Shown here in pieces: positions 25,226 through 37,599 of a stretch of DNA of 64,000 bases; the stretch's first letter is position 1; each line of letters begins with the position of its first letter. The notes beneath the pieces were generated by a model. The model was not told the origin of the DNA. It saw only the letters and a program-made list of their open reading frames with translations, and ran no database searches. Source of the stretch: Tetrahymena elliotti 4EA (Eukaryota; Ciliophora; Oligohymenophorea; Hymenostomatida; Tetrahymenidae); NCBI GenBank assembly GCA_000231825.2, contig JH720303.1, positions 1,202,574-1,266,573 of the forward strand, written 5' to 3'. The position numbers were made by a program, and so were the translations under genes.

Positions 25226-28200
25226 TTTTGTTAATTGGGTTTTGATTATGTTTTTTGAGTATTAATTATGTAGATGAATAAGTGACTCTCTTTTAAAATG
25301 TGAATATTTTATTACTTGTTAGTGGGGAGAATGTTAATTTAGTAAGGATTTAGTCGAATTAGAGATGATAAATTGTGTTTAAGGGAGGTCTCCTTCTTAA
25401 TTAATTTTTCTTTAGATTTTCTGATTTTATTTTTGTTGCTACTGAATGTTAGCAAAATAATGCACTTTGAATACGATTTTAATTGATTGTTTATTTGATT
25501 CCTGATCGAAGTAAATGCAAAAATTAAAAAGAAATATCAAAAAGCTGTCTTGCGCAAATAAAATGCGAGATGTTAAGTGAGTATCAGTAAAGTAACTACT
25601 TAGCTTATTCTTGGCTTAAAATCGTTTTAAGTTAACGACTCAGAAGTACAGATTGTTTCTTTTTTTGTATCAGTTAATTATGGATAAGATTTTAATATCT
25701 GTGTTTGTTTACTTGGTGTTTTTTTGTGAACTGATTGATAGATTCACTTATTCTTATTAAATTTTTTGTATTTTTTTTTTTGCAAAAAAATAGAATCCTT
25801 TAACTTTGTTTTGTTTTTTTATTTGTTATTTTTTTTTTTGTTAATTTCTTTCTCGACTCTTGAAGGGAGCTAACTAACTAACCCTCTTCTTAGACCAATA
25901 CTGATTCCTCATTCATTCAATACATCATTTAAAGCTTTATCAAAAACTAAAGGTAATTAAGCATTTCAATCAGATAAAGTTCATTTAATTAATTAATTGA
26001 TTGATTGCTACTTTGACTATTCATTTATTTGTTAATCTTTTTTTTGTTTCAATTTACTTCATTCTCTTATTCTTTCTTTCTCCCCTATCTCTTCCCTTTC
26101 AATAACTTCTCCTTCTTAGACTCCCTCTCTCTATCTCTCGGCTTCTTTCTCACTTTTTATTTAATTTACAGACTTCTCTTTCAATCTGTCAAGTGCTAAT
26201 AGCAGTAGTCCTATGATTTTCTTCAAATAAATCTTTGAAGATTCTCTAATTAAGCTAATAGATAATTTAATAAAATCAGTATATCTTACTCTCTATCTAT
26301 CTCTATCCATTTTTTTCTTTGGGTTTCCAAATTAAAAAAATCTAAATGCAAAAATATCAAAGTTTAAATAGAAATGTATGCATTATAACATCACCTGTTT
26401 TTCAAAAATTAAAAAATATCCCTTTTGTAAATAAATACTACTTTAAAAATTAAATTCACATTAATAAGCTATCTTTGTTATTTAATGACTAATTGTTTGT
26501 TTTTTTTGATAGATTGATTGATAGAAATGCTTGTTTGTGTTTAAAAGATTAAGTCTAGTTTCAAAAAAATATTAAAACTCTATTTTTATTCTTTCGAAAA
26601 ATTAACACACATCAAGAATTCTTCATATTATCCCCCGCCCCGTTGTTTTTTTGTTTCTTTGTTAGTTTGATTGATTGATTGATCAATCCTATCAAACAAA
26701 TCAATTATTTTACTTGATAGATATAGGGTAATTGAATGAATAAATTTTTCGGACACTGAAAAATTAATTTTTGAAAGTTTCTTCTCTTGATAGCCTTAGA
26801 TCATATGCCAACAGATCCTTAATCTTTACTATCTCTGAATTAATCAATCAAATAAACAAATAAACCCTATTGGATTTCAAAAATAAACTAAAAAAAGCTG
26901 AAAAAATGAAAAAGCTTTTCTGAGCATAAAATTCAAGTAAAATATTATCTTTTGAGACCTGATATCCGATACAAATTAAATAAGACATGTAGTTAAATCT
27001 AAAATACAAGTATTTATTTTTTGAATAAGGAAATTAATCAAATAACTAAAAAATAAGCAATTTGTTAATGTTGGGGGCATTATTGTTGCTTTTATCAACC
27101 AATTTATCAAATAAATAGCTGATAAGTGTAAGCTGGCTAAGACCTTTAGATGTATGCCCTTGTTTTGTAATAAACAAATAAAGTTTAAAAATGCAGTCAA
27201 TCCATGTAAAGAGGTATTAAATTCCTCTGCATTTCGTCATCGCTAACTTCTATACAAATACATTAGTCACAATTTTTCTTTTAAAAACAAAATTGAATTG
27301 GAAAACAGCTTTGAATTGCCTCAGTCAAACCAATTTACTCCAAGTATTCGATGATTTGCTAGGATTTTTTTTACCTTTTACTTTCTTCTTTGTAAAAAAT
27401 TTGATTAAGCAGAAGCTTTTTTTACTCTATTTCTTTCTTTGATTTTTTGGTTAATCAAGACACTATCAAATTTTTTTAAGTAATTACCCACCCTCACTAC
27501 TAAAGCGCTTATTTATCCAAAAGTTTTCATTTAAAGAAAATTGTTAATGTAAGGAGCAAACTCAATAAAGGGTATATGAATGATAAAGAAAAGCACAGCT
27601 AATTTTTTGAAACATCACGATCTCCAGAAAGACGAAAGTGATGAAATATATTTGCAATATCAGGGGAGCTTGAAATCCAAATTTATTTAATAAAATTCTA
27701 TATTTAGGATAAATAAATCAAGTGTAAGAGGGTTTATTTCATTTTTTATGTACTTCAAACCAACGAATTAAAAAATTACACTTATTTTGAGCGAAGATCT
27801 ACAGAACAAATTTTATTCTCGGTATATATCAATTCTACTATATGATTCATATGAATAAAATAGAAAAATTTGATTTTACATCTGAATAATTTTATATTTT
27901 TGTGCTAAAGCAAAATAAAGCATTACTCAATCCGCCAGTTTTGGCATAAAAAATATTTTTTTGATCAAAGTAGAACAATCCAGTTAAATAGGCATTTTAT
28001 GATCGTTAATGCTGAACCTAAGCTTTTATCTAATATATTGAATACTTGTATTGAAATAGAGTGAGTTACTACAATAAAAAAGTCTTTAATAAGAACACTT
28101 AATTGAATAGAAAAATACAGAATATTTTAAAAATTTTTATTTTCAAAATTTGCTTCTAAAGTGAGCAAATCCACTAATTTAATCTTAGATTCTACTTACT

Positions 28201-30827
28201 ATAAATCAAACAAACAAATAAACAAAAAAACAAGATCCTTGATTATTTTGGAATTGAGAGTTAAAAAATAAATCAATCAATCAATTAATCTCTAAAAAAT
28301 TTTAATGCAGAAATATTAGATTAAATTTTATTTTAGATTTTTAAGTTCCCGCCCCTTGAAAAAAAAAGATTTTCTTGCATTTTAAAAAGGAATAAAGAAA
28401 CCAATCAAATTTTATCGTATTTTTTAATCTAATTACAAACAACTTCAAGCCTATTAATCTTATGCTTACGTTAATAAAAAACAAAAGGTTTCAGCGAGTA
28501 GAGTTAGATGATACTCTACTTTTGGGTTATTATTTTTTTTGATATTTAAATTTCTGCATGCCTACTAAGTCACCTCAATTTACGTTTTGTTTTCTTATTT
28601 CAGGTTTTTAATATAGAAAATATACAATAGAAATTTTGGATTTATATTTGTGATTCAAGAGGAGGAGTTTAAGTAAGCCTTCAAAATGTCTGAAATATTG
28701 TTAATTTTCTCAGTAATGATAAATATTAATCAGCTTTTCAATAGCTATTCTATTTAATTTTTTAAGCAAAAATAGCTTAATCTATCTTGCTTGCTCGCTT
28801 AAATAGTTCTTTTGCATTCACTAAAAAAATAAGAGCAAAGAGTAACCAATCTTTGAAACTCTGAAATAAAAATTATCTATAAATCTAAGTAAGTATAATA
28901 GTGTAGACAAATATTTAAGAGTTTAATGAGACCTTTTAGTTAGAGGTGATATTGTTATTTCTAGTGACTAAGCCTATAAAATAAGACCAAATTTTATGAA
29001 ATTAATATAAATTTTTCAAATGAATAATAATAGATTAAAAAATAATAATGGATTTTACATTAATTGATGATATAAATTAATAGACATCTTTTGGAACATT
29101 GCCTCACTATTCCTAGGTCTAAAATAATCTAAATCAAAAATTTAATAATTAACTTTATTCTATTTGGAGAGAATTTTTCACTTAAAATATTTAATATATC
29201 ATGCCTTTTCTTTAAAGATTGAAATAAATTTTTAAATATATATTATCCTATCTATACAAAATTCAAAATTTAAGCTCTTCATTTCAAATACATATTTTTT
29301 ATTCCAATAAAAACTGATGCCTTACTTCAATTAAAATGTAAATGTGTTTGGTAAATTCACTGTAAACATATCAATCAATCAAATCTTTTATTTTATCAAA
29401 TAACTATAAAATAGGATTAAGTCATTAAGATTTTACATCTACTGTTTGTTATTTATACAAATAATCACAAAAATAAACTGGTTTGAATATACAGTATTTT
29501 TTCTTCTTGAAAATCTTTCATAAGAATTTCGTTTGTATTACAACTAAAATAATGAGTATTTGACAAGATAATTATGTCTTAAATTAAAATTTCTCATTTT
29601 CAAATTTAAATATCTATCCAAGTTATTTAAATTAAAAAGATAAGATGTCTTTTCAGAATAAAAAATTCTATAGTTTACATTATAGTTCATTATGAGAATA
29701 TTTCTTTAAAGCTAATCTTTCGTTATATTAAACAAGAAAAAAAATTGATAGCAAATATTAGATAAATAGATATTTTTATCTTTAAGATTGAGAATTTTAT
29801 GAAATAAACAAAAATTTGGCTTTCATATCACAAAGGATTATTTTTCTATCAAAAATAATAAAATTTGTTCATTAATCTTCTTCTAACGAACTGCTCGAAT
29901 GCTTGATTGATCTAACTGATTTTTTTTGAATTTATACTTACTTTATTTAATCAAGTAATAATCAATCAAATTCTTTTTATAAAAATTAGTATTTGTATTT
30001 GGGAGAGGTGTCTCCTAAAAAAAACTGAAATAAATACAAATACTATTGTTATTTCTTTGTTATTTTTCAATTTAACTTATTTAGCATTAAATATTCTATT
30101 TCAACATACATTTTTTATTAATATTCAAGCAAGCAAGTTTATTGTAACAATATTTAAAAAACTTATCTAAAAAAACAAATTTCTTATTATTGAAATTAAA
30201 AATAACTAAAAAATAATGTCTGAATGATATTTTAGAATCCATTAAAATTTAAAATGAATAGAATTAGTTACCACTTTTATTGTTAACTTTTTGATTATCT
30301 TCAAGATTTGCTCGAAAAAATAAAAATAAATAAAATTTTTTAAAGATTTGAATGAACCCACAAGATTTTCAGATTTTTAAATAACATAATTTTTTTAAGA
30401 TTTTGAACTATCTATCTTTAAAAACAAATAAAATATGTTTATATTTATTTAGTAAGTTAAAAATTTCAAGCATAAAATTCAAGAGAATTGCTTTAAATGA
30501 AAAAATTGCTGAGATATTGTTCATTTATTTTTAAAAAAGAAATAAAGGAAAGGAAAAGGCAATAAGAATAATTGAAAATAGAAAAATTCTTTAATTACAC
30601 ATAAATTTAGTAAAGTATAAATTACATTTCAAAATTGTTTTTATTGTTAAAATTTGATTGTTTTTTATTTAATTTGTTAATTTAATTTTTTTAGATTCTC
30701 AATTCTTCTTTATCTTTTGTGAATCTCTAATATTCTAAGTATTTTTAAAAATATGACTTTATTATTTTGTTTTAAATAATGAAAAGAACTAATGTATTTA
30801 ATAAATTGAACATTCATTCATTTATTT
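25226..30827. other. 5.6-kb gene-poor region
   Basis: The largest stretch without a supported gene. It holds the promoter of the gene starting at 25225, a pyrimidine-rich tract at 26041-26160, two C-rich motifs (26631-26645 and 28347-28357) and a short hairpin (28498-28519). A frame at 29048-29317 is open but unconvincing. No tRNA, rRNA or transposase-like frame was recognised. Confidence 0.5.
26041..26160. repeat. Pyrimidine-rich tract
   Basis: About 120 bases almost entirely C and T on the plus strand (CTCTTATTCTTTC ... CTCTCTCTATCTCTC), hence polypurine on the minus strand. It lies about 0.8-0.9 kb upstream of the minus-strand gene starting at 25225 and could be part of its promoter or long 5' UTR. 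Confidence 0.6.
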
Positions 30828-31704
30828 TCACTTTTTTTTGTGATGATAAATAACTTCATGATTTAAAAAATGCTATGAAAAAACAAGTAAATTTTGTTTG
30901 AAAGATTATTTAATTTTCTTCTTTTCTAAAAAAATATTTACTTGTTAGAGTTTCTTTACACTTTCTTATCTCCTTCTATATTCTTCTCTCTTTTATTCTT
31001 CTTCTTTTCTTTTTTTAACCTCGGGGAGCTATTCATAATTTTTATTTGTTAGCTTCAAGTATTCTTTCTTATCCACCTAATAAAACAAAATTATAATTTA
31101 GATAAAATTTTAAATAAATACTAAGGAGTAAGATTCAATATATTATTTATTCATTTCCAGCCAATTAATTTAAATCCTCTTCATTCAAGGATTTTTGTTT
31201 ATTTTTTGATAACGCAACCATAATAATTTAAATTTAAATGTTAATTACTTTTGCTTTAGTTCCATTTGCTAATCTATCCATTAATTCTTAGGATGGCTCT
31301 TTTATTTTTTTACTTGGGTCGTGGAAACTCGTCATATACCTTGATTCTGATTTATTTTAAGAACTTTACTAATCATAAATACTATTTTCTTCCTGAGATG
31401 TAGAAGCCTTATTTTTAAGGAAATCAGGACGCTTCATCATTTCTTTTCTTTATTTTAATATATCTTCTTTTGTTCTCTCTTTTTTAGGTTCTTATGTATC
31501 AGATCTCTAAGCACGCTATTATTATTCAATTTCATACTTTTTAGCTAAATCTGCTTTTTTCTTTTTAAATAACTCAGCCAAGCTTGCTTAGCCTTCTTCG
31601 GAAGAGGCATTTTCTTACTTCTATTTAAAATAAATAAATTTATTAATTAATTTTGAAATCATAAGGTGACTGAAAAATCTCTTTATATTACTGATTAATT
31701 TCAT
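30828..31704 (-). CDS. Small charged helical protein, function unknown
   Basis: Exon 1 31704-31249 and exon 2 31076-30828 (172-nt intron, phase 0) give 234 residues ending in TGA. After an uncertain first 28 residues the sequence is Lys/Glu/Gln-rich (SLAELFKKKKADLAKKYE, then KRPDFLKNKA). A conserved-looking block spans the splice junction (MDRLANGTKAK, then VDKKEYLKLTNKNYEQLPEV), followed by a Lys/Glu/Arg helix. I do not recognise the family. The start is doubtful: the 5' 84 bases are AT-rich and end in an acceptor-like AAATAG, so the true first exon may lie further upstream. Confidence 0.6.
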
Positions 31705-32515
31705 AGCCGATTACAAATGAAAAATAATTATTTAGATTTCAAGTATTCAGCTCAATTTATTAAGGAATTGTTAGATTTTTTTAGAATATTAAGATAGTTA
31801 ATAAAATTTTTAATCAGCATATTATTAAATTCAATTACTGGTTTCCTTTAATATTTTTATTTTATAGGAAATTAATGTTTGAAAAAAACTCCATATAATT
31901 TATGAAAAAGAAGCTTGGACAAGATTCAAATTTGCAAATTATTGTAAGAATTTAATGGTGAACAGTAAATTTAAAAATGATTGATTTTTCGTCATAAATA
32001 AAAATTGATTAAATGGTTTTTTTTCTTCCTGTTTAATCTTGATCTTTGGTGAAAATTTAAAACAAAACCAATTCAAAATAAACTTTTTTGTTTGAGAAAA
32101 AAGAATAAAAAATAATAAAAGCAGATAAATTAAATAGTGCTTTCATCAATCTTTTTATTATTACTTATCTTTACTTTTATTTAGATATTAATTTTTTGAA
32201 TAATCAATATGCTTTCAAGTTAATTGTTAATCTAACTCCATTCAAATATTTAATGCTAAAAAATTAAAAATATGTTGCCATTTTTAACAGCCTTTTCTTT
32301 TGACATTTTTCTTTTAAAAATTTAATTTTTAGTTAAACAGATAGTCTCTGCCTAAAATACTATCCAAAAGGCTGGATACAAAAAATATGTTAATTGTAAC
32401 AATTTATTTGAATTTATTACCAACTCTCAAATTATTTTTTGTTACTTTATCAAATTTACTTTCTTTTCAAAATAGAATTTTTTATTAACTTCATTTATTT
32501 AAAATGTGTAATGTT
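31705..32515. other. Intergenic, no supported gene
   Basis: 0.8 kb of AT-rich sequence between two minus-strand genes. It should hold the 3' UTR of the coiled-coil gene and the promoter, possibly a missed first exon, of the small gene starting near 31704. Confidence 0.45.
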
Positions 32516-35500
32516 TCATGAAAAAAATTAGATTACATTTTAACTGGCTAGTCTGTAGTTATCTTCATCATCCTCATCTTCTCTGAACTAGATATCCATT
32601 TAAATACCTTTTTTCAAATCTCTAGAATTAGAATTTTGCAAGTTTCCTACTTAGTTTTAGTTGATTAAAGGCTGACCAAATTTTGCAGTTCCAATCCTAC
32701 TTTGGCTATCTTAATTATTATCTAAATAGTTATTTTCATTTGAGAGATTTCTCTTTTATGCAGTAGAATTTTAAGGAATATACTCAACCCTTCTAAATTT
32801 ATCAGCGCTCTAATATTATTATAGAACAAAGTTATAAATTATTACAATAGAACCACTAAGACAGACTTTCTCAAAAATTTTTGGTTTTGTTTTTTTTGAT
32901 ATTTTATAAAATTTAAAGTGATAAGTTTTTAAACTGAAAGTAAAATAATTCACAACTACCCAAATACTTTTTTATTTTAAGATAAAATTCTATGGAATCA
33001 TAAGTTTTTTTATTAATTTGGAGGTTGATAATAAAAAATTTAAACATTTTATAACTTTAAAAACATTATCCCAATTTTTTATTGTTTTTATCACTTTTTT
33101 CTATTAACTTTAGACTAATTTAGACAAAAACAACCTACTAACTCCATGCATAAAATTTTTGTTAGCTATATATACACCATAATTTTATTTTTATAACTTT
33201 GTTGTTTAAGTATTTACAGGTGTAAGAAAAATATCTAAAATTTTATTGAGAAGAAAGGAATTAAAAAACTTTTTGTATAGTGTTTTTTGTGAAGAATATA
33301 AATAAAAAAATTAATTACTTTATCTATTTCAGAGAGTGAGTAACTTAATTCAGAGCTAGGAGAAAGTTCTGAGCGCTTATTGTAATGCTCAGAAGAATGA
33401 TTCTAATAGTTTTGAGAAGAGTTAAAATTATTTTAGCGTAAGTGACTGCTATTATTCTTATTTATACTATTAAAGTTATTAGATGTTAAAAGGGAGTCTG
33501 TCAATTCAATAAGATCTTTAGAATTATTATTATAGCCTTTACTTTAACTCAACCCTAATTTTCTACTTTCAGAGATATTGCTTGGATTATTTTATAAATT
33601 ACTATTATTACTTAAACCTGAGAACTTTTTGAAGCTATCATTTTTATATTTACTTTCTGTAGTGTTTACAAATTTATGTCCTTTTTCTTCCTCTTCTTCG
33701 TAGTTTCTATACTATTATTGCTTAGAGGCATCCTTAGAAGGTGAGAAAGTTTCCATTAGATTATCTTGGTTTTTACTGGCTTTATAACTATTTTTTATGC
33801 TTGATTATTGAATAATACTGCTTTCGTTATTATTATTGTTATTTATACTGGCAGTAAGCTAGCTTTCAGTAAAATCACTTTGGAAATGGTTATATCTTCC
33901 TCCATTTTTTATACTTTTGCTATTACTTGCATCATTAGCACTATCTGAAAATTCATTTTTACTGTCTGTAAAGTCTCTGCTTTAACTTTCATATCCGCTG
34001 GAACCTAAAAAGTTGTCAGGTTTGATAAAGGGGTTCATTTTATTAGAGCTATTTTATCCATTTGAAATCTAATTGTCTTTTTTAAATGTTTACTTAAAAG
34101 AAGATTAAACGTTATCTTCTACATAATCTAAATGTTCTCTTTCATCATAATCTTCATTCAAAGATCTTTGATTAAAGGAATCTTAATTGCTATAAGATTG
34201 ATTTTAAATTGAATTGGAGTTTAAAAATTGATCAAGCAATTAATTAGCCTTTTTAGTTTTTTCAGGGTTGCTTGAATAGACAACTTATCTTTTCTACCCA
34301 TTAGAGCTATTGTATTAGTTATTTGTATTATAATGGTTTTAATTATTTGCTATTACTTATGAGGAGTTGTTTGAAGAGTTTTCTTCAATAAATATTGCCT
34401 TCTTTTCAGGAACCTACAAGGAGGATTAGTTGAAATTTCTTACTTATTGTTATTAAATTAAATTATTTTCTCTATTTTTAACATCCATTGTTGTGGTTGC
34501 TTAATTTAAAGTACTAAGTAAAGCATTTTCTTCTTGACGAATTCTTTCTCTACTGTTTTTTCTAGTGTCTTCAAGCTTCTTTAAATATTATTCTTGTTCA
34601 AGAATGTATTACTTTATGTCATTTCTATTTAAATTTTATTCTTTTTATGTTGATTAATTATTGTTAAATGAGCCAGTATTGTTGATATTACTACCTGATT
34701 TGTTGAATTAAAGTGATTTTTAATGGCTTGAATTTCTTATTGATTATTAATCTTTCTCTGAAAAACCATTGCTGTTGTATGGTGAGAATGTGTTATTTTA
34801 TTCATTTTATTAATTTACAGAGTTATTGTATCTTGTATTGTTATCTTTGCTTCCACTTCTTTATCCAAATGTGTTTTCTTCATCTGTAAAATCTGAGTCT
34901 GAGTTGCTCTTTTAGGGAGATACAAATCTTATTTTCTTTTTTCTATCACTAGTAACTTAAGAAACTTTTCTATCACTCATGTCATAGCTGTCATAGCTAT
35001 TTCTAAATTTATTATCATTATTTTTAGATTAGCTAAGAATATTAGGATCAACTTATTCTTTATTTTGGTCACTTATAGATCTATTAAAATTATTAGACAT
35101 GGTAGAATTCTTACCAGCTGATTATTAGAATTGCTTTTAACTCTCCTCAGTCTTATTTTTATCTTATATGGTATCTTTATTGTCATCTTTTTATTCTGAA
35201 GAATTTTAACTTTTTCTTCTATTCTTAGATTTATCTTGGAAGACATTTGTGTCCAAAGGAGGTTTTCTAAATATTTTAACATTTTTAGATTTTTTTTAGG
35301 CATTTTCCAAAGCTCTTTTTTCAAATTCTTTTTAGTCAACGTTTTGTAAAGATTATGATTTTTTTAAGTTCTATTATGATTATTTTTTTGCATGAATGTC
35401 TCTTTCTTTATCATTTATTTCTTCATGAGTCCATTCAGCTCTTTCACCATAAAATTCCTTTTCAAAAGCTTGTTCTATTACTGTCTTTTTCTAAATATCT

Positions 35501-36797
35501 TTTTGGAAGTGAGTTACTGGTTTTTCACTGTGATTAGGATTATTAACAGTTTATTTTATACGATCTTACTCCAACTCAGCCTTCTTTTTATCCATCTCTT
35601 AACTGAATTCTCTAAAAATTTTTTCATTTTATGTCAGCTTCAAAGCAGTTCTTCCTCTTTCCTCCTCTTCTTATTTGCGTATTTTTTTAGTTTGCAACAA
35701 TTCAAGGTTCTTGATTTAAGTCTTTTCATATTCTTTTTTTGCATTTTCAAGAGCTAGATTGAATAAACAGAAAATTATAAACTTTTATGAGTAAGAAATA
35801 ATTTTACCATTTTCAATAAGATTTTCATCTTCATGCTTAATTACAACAGGATTATGAAAGTAAGTTTTTGTAAAATCAATATTATTATAATAAGATTTTT
35901 TATTATCTAACTTTTCATAAGCATCATATTGTAAAGGATCTTCTTTTATTGGTTCAGCTTTTTAAATATTATACAAGATTATTAAATAAACAAACTCAAT
36001 TTTTAAAAAGCATTTTCGCTGTTTTTAAATTTCAAATAATCTTGATAGTCGTTATTGATAGATTAGTTTGTAGTTTATAAAAAAATAATCGAAATAAGAA
36101 TTTTAATGAAGCTTACGTAAATTATTAATGTAATTCTAATAATTTTATGCTTCTTATCTTTCTTTTTCTTGAATTTCTTCAAGCATTCCTGTTCTCTATT
36201 TATTGAATGATTTCTTTTCATCTATCTTTTCTTACTCTTTTTTAACCCAATCAGAGGCTTATTATGTTCTAATTTTCTGATTTTTTTAAAATTATTCTTC
36301 GCGCAATTTTTTTTCTTCTAAATCTTTCAATCTTTGTTTCTCTGCCTCAATAGCTTATCTATGACTTTCTCCAATTTCTTTTTTCTGCCTTTCTGCTTCC
36401 TCTTTCAGTTTTTATAATAATTGTAATTTTTATTGATATATTTATAATTGTTGATTTGTTAGCTCATCTTGCTTTTATTGCTCCTCTAACTCCTTTTTTG
36501 TATTAAGGTTTTTTCTTGACTTATCAGCTTCTTACTATCTAACCTATTTTTAATAACTTCATTATTATCTAATGTCTTAAAATTTTAAATAATTTTTTAA
36601 GTTTCAATCTGAAATTATTTTGCAAACTACTAGATAGAATTTTCAAAAATGTAAAAATGTACTTATTATATTCTAATCTTTTTGAGTTCCTATTCTAATA
36701 ATTTACTATAATCTTTATACTCGGCATTTCCAATATAACTTGTTTTGAGGGGATTGTTAACCTACAAATCTATCTGCTTTGTAAGTGATTGTGACAT
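32516..36797 (-). CDS. Long coiled-coil protein with Asn/Ser-rich C-terminus
   Basis: Five exons (36797-36663, 36543-36117, 35957-35808, 35753-33319, 32809-32516), all in phase, give 1,146 residues and TGA. Residues about 40-190 are a dense Lys/Glu/Gln/Arg coiled coil (KLLEQELKKIR, EKQRLKDLEEKKLREEQ, GMLEEIQEKERQE). A second helical stretch covers about 240-400. From about 400 the chain is Asn/Ser/Asp/Gln-rich and probably disordered, with short helical islands (QYLKKLEDTRKNSRERIRQE). The last exon is acidic (REDEDDEDN). This organisation is typical of cytoskeletal, centriolar or basal-body scaffold proteins, which ciliates have in large numbers, but no family motif was recognised, so that role is inference. 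Confidence 0.8.
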
Positions 36798-37599
36798 TGT
36801 TGTGAATAGAGTAGTTAGTTATATATTAGCTATATTGAATCAAGTTTTTCTTGTTAAATAATAAACTTTTATCTGAATAATTTTTTGAAAATCAGAATTT
36901 ATTTATTAAGTCAAATCTTATTAGCATTAATAACAGGGAATAAAATTGAATTTTTTTCTTTTGTCAAAGACAATCAATGTTTGAACAATATCTTATTCAA
37001 TTCAGTTTAGAAATTTAAATAATTTCAAAGATAATTAAATTGATTTGAGGCAGACACCAAAGCATTTTTGAAGATATTTTTTATTTGCATCTAAATTTGA
37101 ATGGATGAAGTTGAATAACTCAAACTCAAAAATTAATTCATCAAACATTTATTTTTTCAATTTTAAATTATATTTTAATTTGATATTTGCTGATATACAC
37201 ACAAGCAAACATACACTTAAAAGATTTAACTAAAGAATATTTTATTGATTATAAAAAGTCAGTAAAAATTAGCTACACCTTTTTACCTCATTTTTAGAAC
37301 ATAGTTAGAGATAACAGAAGCTATTTCTTTCATAAATTTTAGAATGTGAAAAGAATTATAAAATTATAAATACAGCAACAAAACTATTTTAATTGATATC
37401 CATAAAAATATCATCTTTAATAGTAATTTGAATAATAAAAATTTATTAGTTTAAATAAAGCAGGCATCAAAATGATAGATTAATGCTCTTTACAAGGGAT
37501 TCCTTTAAAAAGCTTTATTAAAAAATTTCTGTATTAAAATGGTAACTATATTAAGATATTTAAATACTTTATATATTATTTATTCTTCATTTATTCTCA
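36798..37599. other. Intergenic, no supported gene
   Basis: 0.8 kb, AT-rich, between the coiled-coil gene start and the HP1-like gene stop. Presumed promoter of the former and 3' UTR of the latter. No motif recognised. Confidence 0.45.

Noticed and set aside
26976..27200. Minus-strand hydrophobic frame in the gene-poor region
   Set aside because: Composition matches AT-rich noise. No motif and no neighbouring exon with matching phase.
29048..29317. 89-residue frame with TSFGTLPHYS, recalling a kinase activation segment
   Set aside because: No other kinase motif is found on either side, and the resemblance covers only about ten residues.
35355..35757. Plus-strand Phe/Leu/Ser-rich frames
   Set aside because: Antisense shadows of the Lys/Glu-rich exon 4 of the coiled-coil gene.
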